Below are positions 24,730 to 33,727 of a stretch of DNA of 64,000 bases, in pieces. Position 1 is the first letter of the stretch, and each line of letters starts with the position of its first letter. The position numbers and the translations under genes were made by a program. The stretch comes from Mycobacterium lehmannii (GTDB lineage: Bacteria > Actinomycetota > Actinomycetes > Mycobacteriales > Mycobacteriaceae): positions 124,001-188,000 of the forward strand of contig NZ_NKCN01000006.1 in the NCBI RefSeq assembly GCF_002245535.1, given 5' to 3'. The notes under the pieces were generated by a model. It saw only the letters and a program-made list of their open reading frames with translations. It searched no databases and was not told where the DNA came from.

Positions 24730-26992
24730 CCTCGTCGGGCTCCTTGTCGGGTCGTAACCCACGCCAACTCGGTTGACGCAGACGGTTATCCGAGGTGCGT
24801 TCGCTGTAGCGGACCTCGCCGACGAGTTCGGGCCGCACGAACGTCACACCCTTGGCGTCCTGGCGCGGAAGCCGTTCGTTGAACGGGCTCTCGTCGGTCT
24901 CCAGCGGTTTGAGGGTCTTCTTGAGTTCAGCGAGCGCTTTGTCCGTGAAACCGGTTCCGACGCGACCCACGAACTGCAGACCCCCGTCGGCCGGAATCCC
25001 GAGCATCAGCGAGCCGATCCCGCTCGAACGTCCGCCCTCCCCCTCTCGCCAGCCGGCGATCACCACTTCCTGTGTGTTCCAGACCTTGTCCTTGATCCAT
25101 GCCTTCGACCGCCGCCCCGGCTGGTAAGTCGAGTCGCGTTTCTTGGCGACCACGCCCTCCCACCGCTTCTTGCGGGCGTACTCCATCGCCTCGGGGCCGT
25201 CGCCGGGCAACGGATCCGGGACGATCAGGCCGCCGCCCTCGGCGAGCGCCTCGAGTATCTTGCGACGGTCGGAGTACTTGGCGCGCAACAGGGAACGGCC
25301 GTCGAGGTGCAGGATGTCGAACGCCCAGAACTCCACGCGGGTCGACCGGGCACGGTTCTGCATCTCGGAGAAGCTCGGCACGCCGGACTCGTCGAGCGCG
25401 ACGGCCTCACCGTCGATGATGACGTGGTGATCGGCGAGATCGGCTGCCACCGCCTCGAATTGGGGAAACTCGGCGGTGACGTCTCGGCCACGCCGGGAGC
25501 GCACCGTGAGCCTGCCGCGATCCGCGTCGATGATCACGCGGTAGCCGTCCCACTTACCCTCGAACGCCCACTGGTTCGCCTTGAGCTTGGCGACCGAGCC
25601 TTCCGTTGACAGCATCGGCGCGAGATCACCTGCTTGCGGGCGCTTCTGGTCCTTCATGCGGTGCGCGAGCCAGTTCTTGCCGTCGGTCTGGATCAGCGCA
25701 TAGCGGCCGTCGACCTTCTTGCCGCGCAGGTTGATGATGACCTCGCCGCCCTCCGCGGCGCTGTCGGGTGGTACGTCGTTGAACTTCTCGGCCTCATAAG
25801 TGCCGGTGTCCCAGATGATCATCTTGCCGCCGCCGTACTCGCCCTTGGGGATCTCGCCGTGGAAGGTGAGGTACTCCAACGGGTGGTCCTCGGTGTGCAC
25901 GGCGAGGTGGTTGACCGACGGGGTGTCGGGCAGGTTCTTCGGCACCGCCCAGCTGACCAGCACGCCGTCGCGTTCGAGCCTCAAGTCGTAGTGCAGCCGT
26001 CGGGCGTGGTGTTCCTGGATGACGAACTTGTCGTTGTTCCCCGTCTTCGGCGGCTTGTTCGGCACCGGCTCAGGGGTTTTCGACGCGTCGCGCATGCTGC
26101 GGTAGGTGGTCAGGCGATCCGGTACCGGTACCGCCTCGTCGAGCGGTGCGAGCAGGTCGCCCATCTCCTGCACCCGGTCGAGCACCTCATCGAAGTTGAG
26201 GTGCCGCAACTTCGGATCCTCGATCTCGTCCCAGGTGCGTGGTGCGGCGACCGTCGGATGTTCGCGTCCGCGAAGCGAATACGGCGCGATCGTGGTCTTG
26301 GCGCCGTTGTTCTGGCTCCAGTCGACGAAGACCTTGCCGGTGCGCACGCTCTTGGTCATGGTCGCGGTCACGCGTTTGGGCATCGTCTTCTCGAGCTGTT
26401 GTGCGACCCGCCGCGCGAGAACCGATGCACCCTGCGAGCTGATCGGTTCCTCGAGCGGGACGTACAGGTGCACCCCCTTGCTACCGCTGGTGAGCGGGAA
26501 GGTGGTCAACCCGATGTCGGTGATGAGGTCGCGCACCTCGTGAGCGACCTCGCAGAGCTGGCGAAAGTACACCCCCTCGCCGGGGTCGAGGTCGAACACG
26601 ATGCGGGTCGCGGGGCCGGGCGTCGGTGGCCCGTCGTCCTTGCTTACGAACCGCCACTGCGGGACGTGCACTTCGAGCGCGGCCTGCTGCGCGATCCAGG
26701 CCAGACCCTCGGCCGTGTCGATCAGCGGATAGGTCGTCGTCCCCGAGCGATGCGTGACCGACGCGCGGTCCAACCAGTCCGGCGCCGACGAGGCGAGTTG
26801 CTTCTCGAAGAACGACGGCTCCTCGACACCGTTGGGCCAGCGCTTGCGGGTCACGGCGCGGCCCGCGATATGCGGGATCATCGCCTCGGCGATGCCGACG
26901 TAATAGTCGAACACCTCCGCTTTGGTGGTGCCCGTCGCCGGGTACAGCACCTTGTCCGGGTTGGTCAGCTTCACCCGGCCGAATCGATCCAC
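24716..26992 (-). CDS. ligD: ATP-dependent DNA ligase D (polymerase, nuclease and ligase domains)
   Basis: LigD joins double-strand breaks with Ku in bacterial NHEJ. Order of domains in the 758-residue chain: an N-terminal primase-like polymerase (about 5-290; [26 protein letters not shown] metal motif, [14 protein letters not shown]), a 3'-phosphoesterase (about 325-460; [23 protein letters not shown]), and the ligase (about 480-750) with the adenylated Lys in FEGKWDGYR and [14 protein letters not shown]. This Pol-PE-Lig order is the mycobacterial one. Its partner Ku is encoded 10 kb away at 37115. The GTG follows a TACGTT -10 by 6 nt. Confidence 0.97.
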   Translation of the reverse strand: MDRFGRVKLTNPDKVLYPATGTTKAEVFDYYVGIAEAMIPHIAGRAVTRKRWPNGVEEPSFFEKQLASSAPDWLDRASVTHRSGTTTYPLIDTAEGLAWIAQQAALEVHVPQWRFVSKDDGPPTPGPATRIVFDLDPGEGVYFRQLCEVAHEVRDLITDIGLTTFPLTSGSKGVHLYVPLEEPISSQGASVLARRVAQQLEKTMPKRVTATMTKSVRTGKVFVDWSQNNGAKTTIAPYSLRGREHPTVAAPRTWDEIEDPKLRHLNFDEVLDRVQEMGDLLAPLDEAVPVPDRLTTYRSMRDASKTPEPVPNKPPKTGNNDKFVIQEHHARRLHYDLRLERDGVLVSWAVPKNLPDTPSVNHLAVHTEDHPLEYLTFHGEIPKGEYGGGKMIIWDTGTYEAEKFNDVPPDSAAEGGEVIINLRGKKVDGRYALIQTDGKNWLAHRMKDQKRPQAGDLAPMLSTEGSVAKLKANQWAFEGKWDGYRVIIDADRGRLTVRSRRGRDVTAEFPQFEAVAADLADHHVIIDGEAVALDESGVPSFSEMQNRARSTRVEFWAFDILHLDGRSLLRAKYSDRRKILEALAEGGGLIVPDPLPGDGPEAMEYARKKRWEGVVAKKRDSTYQPGRRSKAWIKDKVWNTQEVVIAGWREGEGGRSSGIGSLMLGIPADGGLQFVGRVGTGFTDKALAELKKTLKPLETDESPFNERLPRQDAKGVTFVRPELVGEVRYSERTSDNRLRQPSWRGLRPDKEPDEVTWE

Positions 26993-26998
26993 AGTGTG

Positions 26999-27020
26999 AA
27001 CGTATACCCGCTGCTACGTT
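26999..27020. promoter_or_regulatory. Divergent leaderless promoters for ligD and a small exported protein
   Basis: A -10 TACGTT reads leftward at 27004-26999 and another TACGTT reads rightward at 27015-27020. Each is exactly 6 nt from a GTG start (26992 leftward, 27027 rightward), so the two genes share a 34-bp gap. Neither has a good -35. Confidence 0.55.
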
Positions 27021-27026
27021 GGATCC

Positions 27027-27254
27027 GTGGCGAGAATCTTCGCGGCGGTGCTGGTCGCGGTGGCTGCCCTGCTAGCGGCACCGCACGCCGCGGCAGATCC
27101 GCAGGATCTCGTCCCGCACTGCTCGGGTGACCAGACGCCGATGGACGACAACTGCCGCCCGCCGGCCCACCAGGAGTTCACCCACTCGCCCAGCGGCCTC
27201 GACCCGAATCTGCCCAGCGGCCTTGACCCAGGGAACGCGGCGGTCGTCGACTAG
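27027..27254 (+). CDS. Small exported protein, unknown function
   Basis: A 75-residue precursor with a signal peptide (MARIFAAVLVAVAALLAA, cleavage near AAADP). The mature 50 residues hold two Cys (PHCSGDQTP and DDNCRPP), likely one disulfide, and a duplicated short unit SGLDPNLP/SGLDPGN at the end. Small disulfide-bonded secreted proteins of this size are frequent in mycobacteria and mostly unassigned. It is read from a leaderless start facing away from ligD. Confidence 0.75.
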   Translation: MARIFAAVLVAVAALLAAPHAAADPQDLVPHCSGDQTPMDDNCRPPAHQEFTHSPSGLDPNLPSGLDPGNAAVVD

Positions 27255-27291
27255 CGGCTAGCCCCGAATGCCACGGCTGCTAACGCCGCCG

Positions 27292-27344
27292 ATTTCTGCG
27301 CCAGGGCTGCGATTTCGCGTTATCCACAGCCCTGCCGCAGAAAT
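27292..27344. repeat. Interspersed inverted-repeat element (copy A)
   Basis: An 18-bp left arm (27292-27309) and an 18-bp right arm (27327-27344) pair with one mismatch round a 17-nt loop. The core CCAGGGCTGCGATTT recurs, inverted or degenerate, at 28233, 46351 and in shorter form at 38106. Confidence 0.7.
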
Positions 27345-27392
27345 GGACGACGGGGTACGCGTTCTGTCGGCCGTCCCGTCCACGATCCGGAC

Positions 27393-28259
27393 ATGTGGCA
27401 ACCGTTTCTGGGCAGCGAGGCGATCAGCGATGGCCGACTCACGCGAGGGCAACTGCGCTGGAACCACTCCGCCGTCCTGCCGCGGGTCTACCGCCCAAAC
27501 GACGCTGAACGCAATATCCACTCCAATGCCGTCGCTGCGTGGCTGTGGACCGGTCGCAGAGGCGTGATCGCGGGGCGGGCCGCGGCTGCGTTCCACGGCG
27601 CAAAGTGGGTGGATGCGTCGACCCCGATCGAGGTGATCACCGCCCACACCCGCCCGCGCGAAGGCGTCATCGTCCACGAAGAACGGTTGGCACCCGATGA
27701 GTTCACCTACTTCGGGGAGATTCCCGTGACGACCCCCGCTCGGACCGCGTGGGATCTGGCTCGCCACCTTCCGCGCGACACCGCCGTCGCGCATCTGGAC
27801 GCCCTGGCCGTCGCCACGGGGGTGTGCGCCGATGATGCGTTGGCGCTGAGCGATCGATACCGGGGCGCACGCGGAGTTCGTCGTGCCCGGACGGCGCTCC
27901 GCTTGATGGATGCAGGCGCGCAATCGCCCGAAGAAACCCGCCTTCGTCTTTTGCTCATCGACGCCGGATTGCCCACCCCGCGGACGCAGATCAGGCTCAG
28001 CGACGGCTACCAGGAGGCGTTTCTCGACATGGGGTACGACGATCCGATGGTCGGCCTGGACTACGACGGAGTTCACCACAGCGAGAACCGACGGCAATAC
28101 GTGTATGACGTGGGTCGTGCCGCGTTCGTCGATCGCCAAGGCTGGATCGACATCCATGTGCTCAAGGAACACAGCCGGCGATACATCTTGCATCGCGTCT
28201 TCGACGCGTTCACCCGCCGTGGTTGGACCCCGCCGAAATCTGCAAGAGGGTCGCGGTGA
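27393..28259 (+). CDS. AbiEi-antitoxin-like / DUF559-type protein
   Basis: The 288-residue protein combines an N-terminal region of AbiEi type (an initial small helical part, then GVIAGRAAAAFHGAKW, VITAHTRPREGVIVHEER, and PVTTPARTAWDLARHLP) with a C-terminal part that resembles the Vsr/DUF559 nuclease-like fold (AFLDMGYDDPMVGLDYDGVHH). Such proteins are numerous in mycobacterial genomes, usually without an AbiEii toxin partner, and none is adjacent here. Nuclease or antitoxin activity is unproven. Its last codons lie inside an interspersed repeat, so the PPKSARGSR tail was probably supplied by that element. Confidence 0.72.
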   Translation: MWQPFLGSEAISDGRLTRGQLRWNHSAVLPRVYRPNDAERNIHSNAVAAWLWTGRRGVIAGRAAAAFHGAKWVDASTPIEVITAHTRPREGVIVHEERLAPDEFTYFGEIPVTTPARTAWDLARHLPRDTAVAHLDALAVATGVCADDALALSDRYRGARGVRRARTALRLMDAGAQSPEETRLRLLLIDAGLPTPRTQIRLSDGYQEAFLDMGYDDPMVGLDYDGVHHSENRRQYVYDVGRAAFVDRQGWIDIHVLKEHSRRYILHRVFDAFTRRGWTPPKSARGSR

Positions 28260-28291
28260 GGCGAAAATCGCAACCCTGGTGCAGAATTCGG
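28233..28291. repeat. Interspersed inverted-repeat element (copy B), overlapping a stop codon
   Basis: A left arm CCGAAATCTGCAAGAGGGT (from 28233) pairs imperfectly (about 20 of 25) with the arm ending at 28291 (AACCCTGGTGCAGAATTCGG). The left arm runs through the end of the 27393 gene and contains its TGA. Confidence 0.6.
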
Positions 28292-28309
28292 CGGCGCTGA
28301 AAGCCCCAG

Positions 28310-29389
28310 TCAGTCGATGCGTTCGCCGGTCTCCGGGTGGAACAGGTGCACGGACCCTTCCGGATGCCTGCGCAACCGCACCGTCTCGGCGAGTTTGGGC
28401 GCCGTGCGCGGATTGCAGCGCGCGACCAGCTCGACTCCCGAACCCGCGTGCGTGTAGAGGTAGGCCTCGCTGCCGAGGTCCTCGACCAGGTCGACGACGA
28501 CTTCCACCCCGCCGGAGTCGGTGAGCTCCAGTTGTTCGGGCCGGATGCCGAGCGTGACCTCCGACAGGCCCGCGTCGCTCAACTTCGAAAGTCGCTCGCG
28601 CTCGAGAGGCAGCGTCGTGTCGCCGATGCGGACACCGTCGGGCGCGATCGGCAGCGTCACCAGATTCATGGCGGGTGAGCCGATGAAACCGGCCACGAAC
28701 GCATTGGCCGGCCTGTCGTAGAGCTCGTTCGGGGCGGCGAACTGCTGCAGCTTGCCGAACCGCAGGACCGCGACCCTGTCCCCCATCGTCATCGCCTCGA
28801 TCTGGTCGTGGGTGACGTAGACCGTCGTGGTACCGAGCCGTCGCTGCAGCGCGGCGATCTGGGTGCGGGTCTGCACGCGCAGCTTCGCGTCGAGGTTCGA
28901 CAGCGGCTCGTCCATGCAGAACACCTGCGGCTCGCGCACGATGGCGCGGCCCATCGCGACGCGCTGCCGCTGTCCACCGGACAGCTTGGCGGGCTTGCGG
29001 TCGAGGAACTCCGTGAGGTCCAGGATCTTGGCCGCCTCTGCGACCTTCCTGCGCCGCTCGTCGCGCGAGACTCCACGCAGTTTCAGCGCGAAACCCATGT
29101 TCTCGGCGACGGTCTTGTTCGGGTACAGCGCGTAGTTCTGGAACACCATCGCGATGTCGCGGTCCTTGGACGGCACACCGGTCATGTCCCTGCCGCCGAT
29201 CTCGATCGTGCCTTCATCGATGTCCTCCAGTCCGGCCAGCATGCGCAGGGCGGTGCTCTTGCCCGATCCGGACGGCCCGACCAGCACAACGAATTCGCCG
29301 TCGGAGATGTCGAGGTCGAGCGAATCGACCGCGAGCTTGTCCGAGCCTTCGTAGACGCAGGAGGCGTTGCGGTAAGTGATTGTTGCCAT
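28310..29389 (-). CDS. ABC transporter ATP-binding protein, polyol/sugar importer (MalK/UgpC/SmoK type)
   Basis: The 359-residue ATPase energises uptake by the two permeases encoded upstream. It shows Walker A GPSGSGKST, Q-loop VFQNYALYPNKT, signature KLSGGQRQRVAMGRA, Walker B VFCMDEPLSNLD and the H-switch VTHDQ. The C-terminal 120 residues form the MOI/TOBE regulatory domain (VAGFIGSPAMNLV, LGIRPEQL) typical of MalK-type subunits. GGAGATACC precedes the ATG. It is the last gene of the minus-strand operon. Substrate inference (sugar alcohol) rests on the divergent dehydrogenases. Confidence 0.93.
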   Translation of the reverse strand: MATITYRNASCVYEGSDKLAVDSLDLDISDGEFVVLVGPSGSGKSTALRMLAGLEDIDEGTIEIGGRDMTGVPSKDRDIAMVFQNYALYPNKTVAENMGFALKLRGVSRDERRRKVAEAAKILDLTEFLDRKPAKLSGGQRQRVAMGRAIVREPQVFCMDEPLSNLDAKLRVQTRTQIAALQRRLGTTTVYVTHDQIEAMTMGDRVAVLRFGKLQQFAAPNELYDRPANAFVAGFIGSPAMNLVTLPIAPDGVRIGDTTLPLERERLSKLSDAGLSEVTLGIRPEQLELTDSGGVEVVVDLVEDLGSEAYLYTHAGSGVELVARCNPRTAPKLAETVRLRRHPEGSVHLFHPETGERID

Positions 29390-29426
29390 TGGTATCTCCG
29401 TGTCTCTCGTGATCGGGCCGGACGGA

Positions 29427-30296
29427 TTACTTGATCGCGCCGAACGACAGTCCGCGCACCAGCTTGTTCTGGGCGATCCACCCGCACAGGATCACCGGCA
29501 GGGCGGCCATGGTCGCGGCCGCCGACAACACGGCCCAGTACTGACCCTCACCGGCGATGAAGCCGACGAGGTACACGGGCATGGTCTGGGCGTTCACCGC
29601 GGTCAGGTTCACCGCGAAGAAGAACTCGTTCCAGGCGAAGATCACGCAGATCAACGCCGTCGCAGCGATACCCGGCGACACCAGGGGCAGGATCACCTCG
29701 CGCACCGACCGCCACAGGCTGGCGCCGTCCAGGCTGGCCGCCTCCAGCAGTTCGCCGGGCACCTCGAGGAAGAACGACCGCATCATCCACACCGCGATCG
29801 GCAGGTTCATCGCCGTGTAGAGCACGATCAACGCCCAGATGTTGTCCAACAGCCCGATGTTGGACACGATCACATACAGCGGCAGGATCACCGCGACGAC
29901 GGGCAGCATCTTGGTGCTCATGAAGAAGAACAGCGCATCCTGGGTCTTGCGGACCGGTCGCAGCGACAACGCGAATGCGGCGGGGACCCCAAGCACGAGC
30001 ACGAGCAGCGTCGAAATCCCGGTTGCGAACAGCGAATTCAGCATCGCGGGCCCGATGCCCTGGTCGAAGACGGCAGAATACTGATCGAGCGTCGGGGAGA
30101 AGAACAGCTTCGGCGGGCTGGTGGCGGCGTCGGCCTCCTGCTTGAACGACGTCAACACCATCCAGAAGACCGGGAAGAAGAACCCGATCCCGACGAGCCA
30201 CGCCACCAGCCCCCACGGACTGAACGTGCGGGACTTCTTCTTTTTCTTCGCGACGGGTTGCGGTGTGGCTGCGGTTTTCTCGACCGTGGTAGTCAT
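29427..30296 (-). CDS. Carbohydrate ABC transporter permease, MalG type
   Basis: A 289-residue inner-membrane subunit with six TM helices and the EAA loop EAASLDGASLWRSVREVILPL that docks on the ATPase. A basic, lysine-rich N-terminus (VAKKKKKSRTFSPW) is cytoplasmic. The gene begins 1 bp after the other permease stops, and its own stop is 37 bp ahead of the ATPase start, so all are one transcript. Confidence 0.93.
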   Translation of the reverse strand: MTTTVEKTAATPQPVAKKKKKSRTFSPWGLVAWLVGIGFFFPVFWMVLTSFKQEADAATSPPKLFFSPTLDQYSAVFDQGIGPAMLNSLFATGISTLLVLVLGVPAAFALSLRPVRKTQDALFFFMSTKMLPVVAVILPLYVIVSNIGLLDNIWALIVLYTAMNLPIAVWMMRSFFLEVPGELLEAASLDGASLWRSVREVILPLVSPGIAATALICVIFAWNEFFFAVNLTAVNAQTMPVYLVGFIAGEGQYWAVLSAAATMAALPVILCGWIAQNKLVRGLSFGAIK

Positions 30297-30297
30297 G

Positions 30298-31275
30298 TCA
30301 GGCCACCTCTTCCTTCCCGGTGAACGACTTGAAGATCAACCGCAGCGCGAAGCTGGCGATGACGATCGTGAAGACGACCACCACCACTCCCATGGCCGCC
30401 GCCTGGCCGATGTCGAAGCCGAGGAACGCGCGCTGATAGATGTAGAACGGCAGGTTCGCGCTTGCGATCCCCGGTCCGCCCTGCGTCATCATGTAGATGG
30501 CATCGAACGTGTTGACCAGGAAGATCGCCCCGAGGACGACTCCCAACTCGATGAATCGCCGAAGGTGCGGCAGCGTCAACTCCCGGAAAAGCTGAAAGGC
30601 GTTCGCACCGTCGACTCGGCCGGCCTCCAGAATGTCGCGCGGCATCGACTGGAGACCGGCGAGGATCAGCAGCATCATGAACGGCGTCCACTGCCAGATC
30701 AGCATCACCATCACCATCGCCAGCGGAAACTGCCCGATCCAGTCCATCCGCTCGATCCCGACCAGCGACAGCAACCAGTTCAGGATGCCGTTGTTCGGGT
30801 CGAGGATCGTCGTCTTCCAGATCAGCGCGGCCGCAACGGGTGTGACGAGGAACGGCGTGATCAGCAACGTCCGCACGATCCCGCGGCCCAGGAACGCCCG
30901 GTCGAGCAGCAAGGCCAGGAGCAGACCGAAGAACGCGGAGATCAGCACCACCCCGACGATCAGCACCACGGTGTTGAGCGCGACGGTCCAGAACTGACTG
31001 TCCTTGGCCACCGTGACGTAGTTCTGCAATCCGATGAACTCACGTGATCCCGGGCGAACCAGGTTCCACGACAGCGTCGAGTAGTAGAGGGTGAACAGGA
31101 ACGGAACCTGCGTCACGATGATCATGAAGATCAGCGCCGGCAACAGCGGACCCCGCCTACGCCAGGCTTCGGCCCGGCTCACCCCGGTTTCCTTCGCCTC
31201 CCGGATCCTGCGAACCCGTTCTGCCACCGCCGTTTCGCTGGCGCCGGCCGTGGTATCGGCGGTTACGGTCATCAC
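30298..31275 (-). CDS. Carbohydrate ABC transporter permease, MalF type
   Basis: A 325-residue six-TM subunit with the EAA loop EAGRVDGANAFQLFRELTLPHL. The first TM (LLPALIFMIIVTQVPFLFTL) follows a 45-residue cytoplasmic start. The ATG overlaps the stop of the binding-protein gene (ATGA at 31272-31275), so the two are translationally coupled. It pairs with the MalG-type permease to form the channel of a polyol/sugar importer. Confidence 0.93.
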   Translation of the reverse strand: MMTVTADTTAGASETAVAERVRRIREAKETGVSRAEAWRRRGPLLPALIFMIIVTQVPFLFTLYYSTLSWNLVRPGSREFIGLQNYVTVAKDSQFWTVALNTVVLIVGVVLISAFFGLLLALLLDRAFLGRGIVRTLLITPFLVTPVAAALIWKTTILDPNNGILNWLLSLVGIERMDWIGQFPLAMVMVMLIWQWTPFMMLLILAGLQSMPRDILEAGRVDGANAFQLFRELTLPHLRRFIELGVVLGAIFLVNTFDAIYMMTQGGPGIASANLPFYIYQRAFLGFDIGQAAAMGVVVVVFTIVIASFALRLIFKSFTGKEEVA

Positions 31276-32624
31276 TTCTCCTGATATGTCTTGCCGACGA
31301 CCTCGGCGTACTGCTGCGCTTGGTCGAGCGCCTCGTTGACCGTCTTCTGACCGGCGATCGCGGCGCTGATCTGTTGGCTGACCCTGGTGCCCAGGTCCTG
31401 GAACTCAGGTATCGCCACGAACTGGATTCCGGTGTACGGAACCGGTTGCACGGTGGGCTTGTTCGGGTTGGCGTTCTGGATCGAACGCAACGTCAGCGGC
31501 CCGTAGGACCGCGAGATCTTCTCGTACTCCGGCAGTTCGGTGTAGGTGGATGTTCGGCTGCCCGGTGGGACCCTCGCCCAGCCGAGCTTCTCCCCCACCA
31601 GCTTCATGTAGTCCTTGCTCGTCATCCATGAGATGAACTTCCATGCGCCGTCGGGGTTCTTCGCCGACTTCGGGATCCCCAGCGCCCAGGTGTAGAGCCA
31701 CCCGGAGTTCGGCTTCTCGGCGATGGGCGCGGGCAGATATCCGATCTTGCCGACCAGTTCCGGGTATTCCTGCGGATCTTCGAGGACCGACACCGCCGAC
31801 GTGGCGTCATACCACATGGCGGTCTGGCCCTGGCCGAACAGGTTCGCGCACTCCTGGAAACCGGTGGAGGCGGCGCCCAGTTCTCCGGAGCGCTTGACCA
31901 GGTCGACGTAGAAGTTGACCGCCTTGCGCACCTCGGAGCTGTTGAGCTGTGCGTTCCACTGCTCGTCGAACCACCGCCCGCCGAACGTGTTGATCACGGT
32001 GTTCAGGGGCGCGAGCACCTCACCCCATCCCGGCTTTCCGCGAAGGCAGATTCCCGCGCGGTCACCGGATTTCAGGGTGTCGGCCCACTGCGCGACCTCC
32101 TGCCAGGTCGGCTGGTAGTCCGGTGACTGGTCGACCTCGATCCCGGCCTGTTCGAACAGGTCCTTGCGGTACATCAGAAACGACGACTCGCCGTAGAACG
32201 GGACGGCGTACATGTCGCCTTCGTACGACAGCGACTCGCGCAGCGACGAGATGAAGTCCTCCTCGTCGTACCCCGGTGTCTGCGAGGCGTATTCGGAGAG
32301 GTTCTGCAGCCAGCCGTCCTTCGCCCACTGCGGGGTCTCGAAGTTACTGATCATCACGACGTCGAACTCGCTTCCGCCCATCGCGGTCGACATGGTGATC
32401 TTGGCGCGGGCCTGGTTCTCCGAGAGCGTGACGAACTTCAGCTTCGTGCCGGGGTTGGCCGCCTCGAACTCCGACGACAGATCCCTGGCGTCGGTCATCT
32501 GCGAGTTCGACACCATGGCGATGGTGACCTGGTTGTCCGAGGCGCCCAAGCTGCCCGCTCCCGAACACCCGGAGGCCAGCACGACCCCGGACGCCGCGGC
32601 CACCGCCGCGAACCGCTTCATCAT
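31272..32624 (-). CDS. Lipoprotein solute-binding protein of the polyol/sugar ABC importer
   Basis: The 450-residue protein begins with a lipoprotein signal ending in the lipobox LASGC, so it is anchored on the outer face of the membrane. The rest has the family-1 extracellular solute-binding pattern (FEAANPGTKLKFV, TAMGGSEFDVVMISNFET, GESSFLMYRKDLFEQAGIE, TAMWYDATSA). The ATG at 32624 follows AGGTGAG; the longer open frame upstream would destroy the signal peptide. First gene of the importer operon, 25 bp after the SorC regulator. The bound sugar is most likely an alditol, judged from the adjacent dehydrogenases. Confidence 0.93.
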   Translation of the reverse strand: MMKRFAAVAAASGVVLASGCSGAGSLGASDNQVTIAMVSNSQMTDARDLSSEFEAANPGTKLKFVTLSENQARAKITMSTAMGGSEFDVVMISNFETPQWAKDGWLQNLSEYASQTPGYDEEDFISSLRESLSYEGDMYAVPFYGESSFLMYRKDLFEQAGIEVDQSPDYQPTWQEVAQWADTLKSGDRAGICLRGKPGWGEVLAPLNTVINTFGGRWFDEQWNAQLNSSEVRKAVNFYVDLVKRSGELGAASTGFQECANLFGQGQTAMWYDATSAVSVLEDPQEYPELVGKIGYLPAPIAEKPNSGWLYTWALGIPKSAKNPDGAWKFISWMTSKDYMKLVGEKLGWARVPPGSRTSTYTELPEYEKISRSYGPLTLRSIQNANPNKPTVQPVPYTGIQFVAIPEFQDLGTRVSQQISAAIAGQKTVNEALDQAQQYAEVVGKTYQEK

Positions 32625-32649
32625 TGTCGGTCTCACCTGCGTCGTCTCC

Positions 32650-33654
32650 TCACTGCGCCAACAACCAACGCGCACAATCGATGTCACACACCAATAGCCG
32701 GGCCAGCCTCCCCCGCAGGACGGCCAGAGTGGCGTCGTATTTCGCGGCGCCGCTGGAGATCAGCAGCGTCTTCTCGCAGTTGCGGATGTCCTCGAGCGGC
32801 ACCGACACCGCGCGCTGCTGGAGTTCGGTGTCGACGGGGACGCCGGCCGCGTCGAAGAACCGGCCGCCGATCTCACCCACCGCGCCGAGCGACTCCAACT
32901 CGTCGAGCATGCGGGTGTCGAGAAAGCTGCCCTCGAACAGGGTGGTCGACGTCGATACGGCGCCGACACCGAAGAGCATCATGTCCGCGTGCCGTCCCGC
33001 CTCCAACGTGCGGGAGATCACCGAATCGCTGCGCATCGACGCCACCGTCGACGGGTCGGCATACAGGGGTGCGGGCAGTCGTAACGTGCTCGCGCGCAAC
33101 GTTTCCCCGCAGCGGCTCAAGATAAACTCGGTACCGGTCTGATAGGCCGCGGTCGACATGGCGCCGTCGAGTTGCACCACCGCGCGGCAGCTCGCCACCC
33201 CGGGAACCAACGCGTTGGCCACCGCGACCTGCTCAGGCCCCCAGGTGAACCCGAGGACGTCGCCGGGCGTGAGACGCCGCATCAGCAGCGCCGCCGCGGC
33301 CCGGCCAACGCTGGCGTATGCGACGGGCCGTCCGGTTGCGCCGATGTCGACGCCGTGGCCGGCGACCACCACCTCCGTCAGCCCGTAGCGCCGCTCGAGT
33401 TCTCGCTCATCCTCGGCGTGCAGGTCCTCACTCAGCCCGGCGGGCACGGCGATCTCGATGCGCACCAGTCCCCGGGCCTTTGCGCGGGCGATCAGTCGAC
33501 CCGCAGTCGGGCGCGAGACACCCAGGCGGGCGGCGATCTCGGCCTGGGTCAATCCGTCGAGGTAGTACATCGTCGCCGCGCGCAGGGCCAGGCGGACGTC
33601 CTGCGTCGGCACCGCAGCCCCGGCGAGGTCACCGGTCGACGCTGGTGCGGTCAC
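32650..33654 (-). CDS. SorC/DeoR-type sugar-binding transcriptional regulator
   Basis: The 334-residue protein has an N-terminal HTH (residues about 28-52: YYLDGLTQAEIAARLGVSRP) and a C-terminal sugar-phosphate-binding domain of the SorC family (about 75-330; GFTWGPEQVAVANAL, LFGVGAV). Such regulators sense a phosphorylated intermediate and act on nearby catabolic promoters. Its gene heads the importer operon, and the 73-bp gap to the divergent dehydrogenase contains three TGAGCA-type half-sites that are the likely operator. A GTG start with GGAGG upstream. Confidence 0.92.
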   Translation of the reverse strand: MTAPASTGDLAGAAVPTQDVRLALRAATMYYLDGLTQAEIAARLGVSRPTAGRLIARAKARGLVRIEIAVPAGLSEDLHAEDERELERRYGLTEVVVAGHGVDIGATGRPVAYASVGRAAAALLMRRLTPGDVLGFTWGPEQVAVANALVPGVASCRAVVQLDGAMSTAAYQTGTEFILSRCGETLRASTLRLPAPLYADPSTVASMRSDSVISRTLEAGRHADMMLFGVGAVSTSTTLFEGSFLDTRMLDELESLGAVGEIGGRFFDAAGVPVDTELQQRAVSVPLEDIRNCEKTLLISSGAAKYDATLAVLRGRLARLLVCDIDCARWLLAQ

Positions 33655-33675
33655 CGCCCTGCCCTCCTCGGACTG

Positions 33676-33709
33676 TGAGCATCTGCTCAGGGGTGCGATT
33701 AGATGCTCA
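33676..33709. promoter_or_regulatory. Probable SorC operator between the polyol operons
   Basis: TGAGCATCTGCTCA (33676-33689) is a palindrome with a 2-nt centre, and AGATGCTCA (33701-33709) is the exact inverse of TGAGCATCT (33676-33684). These three half-sites overlap the divergent promoters of the regulator/importer and dehydrogenase operons. Confidence 0.7.
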
Positions 33710-33715
33710 TCACGT

Positions 33716-33727
33716 TAACATGGTGGT
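33716..33727 (+). promoter_or_regulatory. -10 element of the leaderless dehydrogenase promoter
   Basis: TAACAT (33716-33721) lies 6 nt before the GTG at 33728 and 6 bp after the last operator half-site, so a bound repressor would block polymerase. Confidence 0.5.

Noticed and set aside
27393..28259. A toxin-antitoxin pair around the AbiEi-like gene
   Set aside because: No nucleotidyltransferase (AbiEii) gene lies on either side; neighbours are a secreted peptide and an ABC ATPase.
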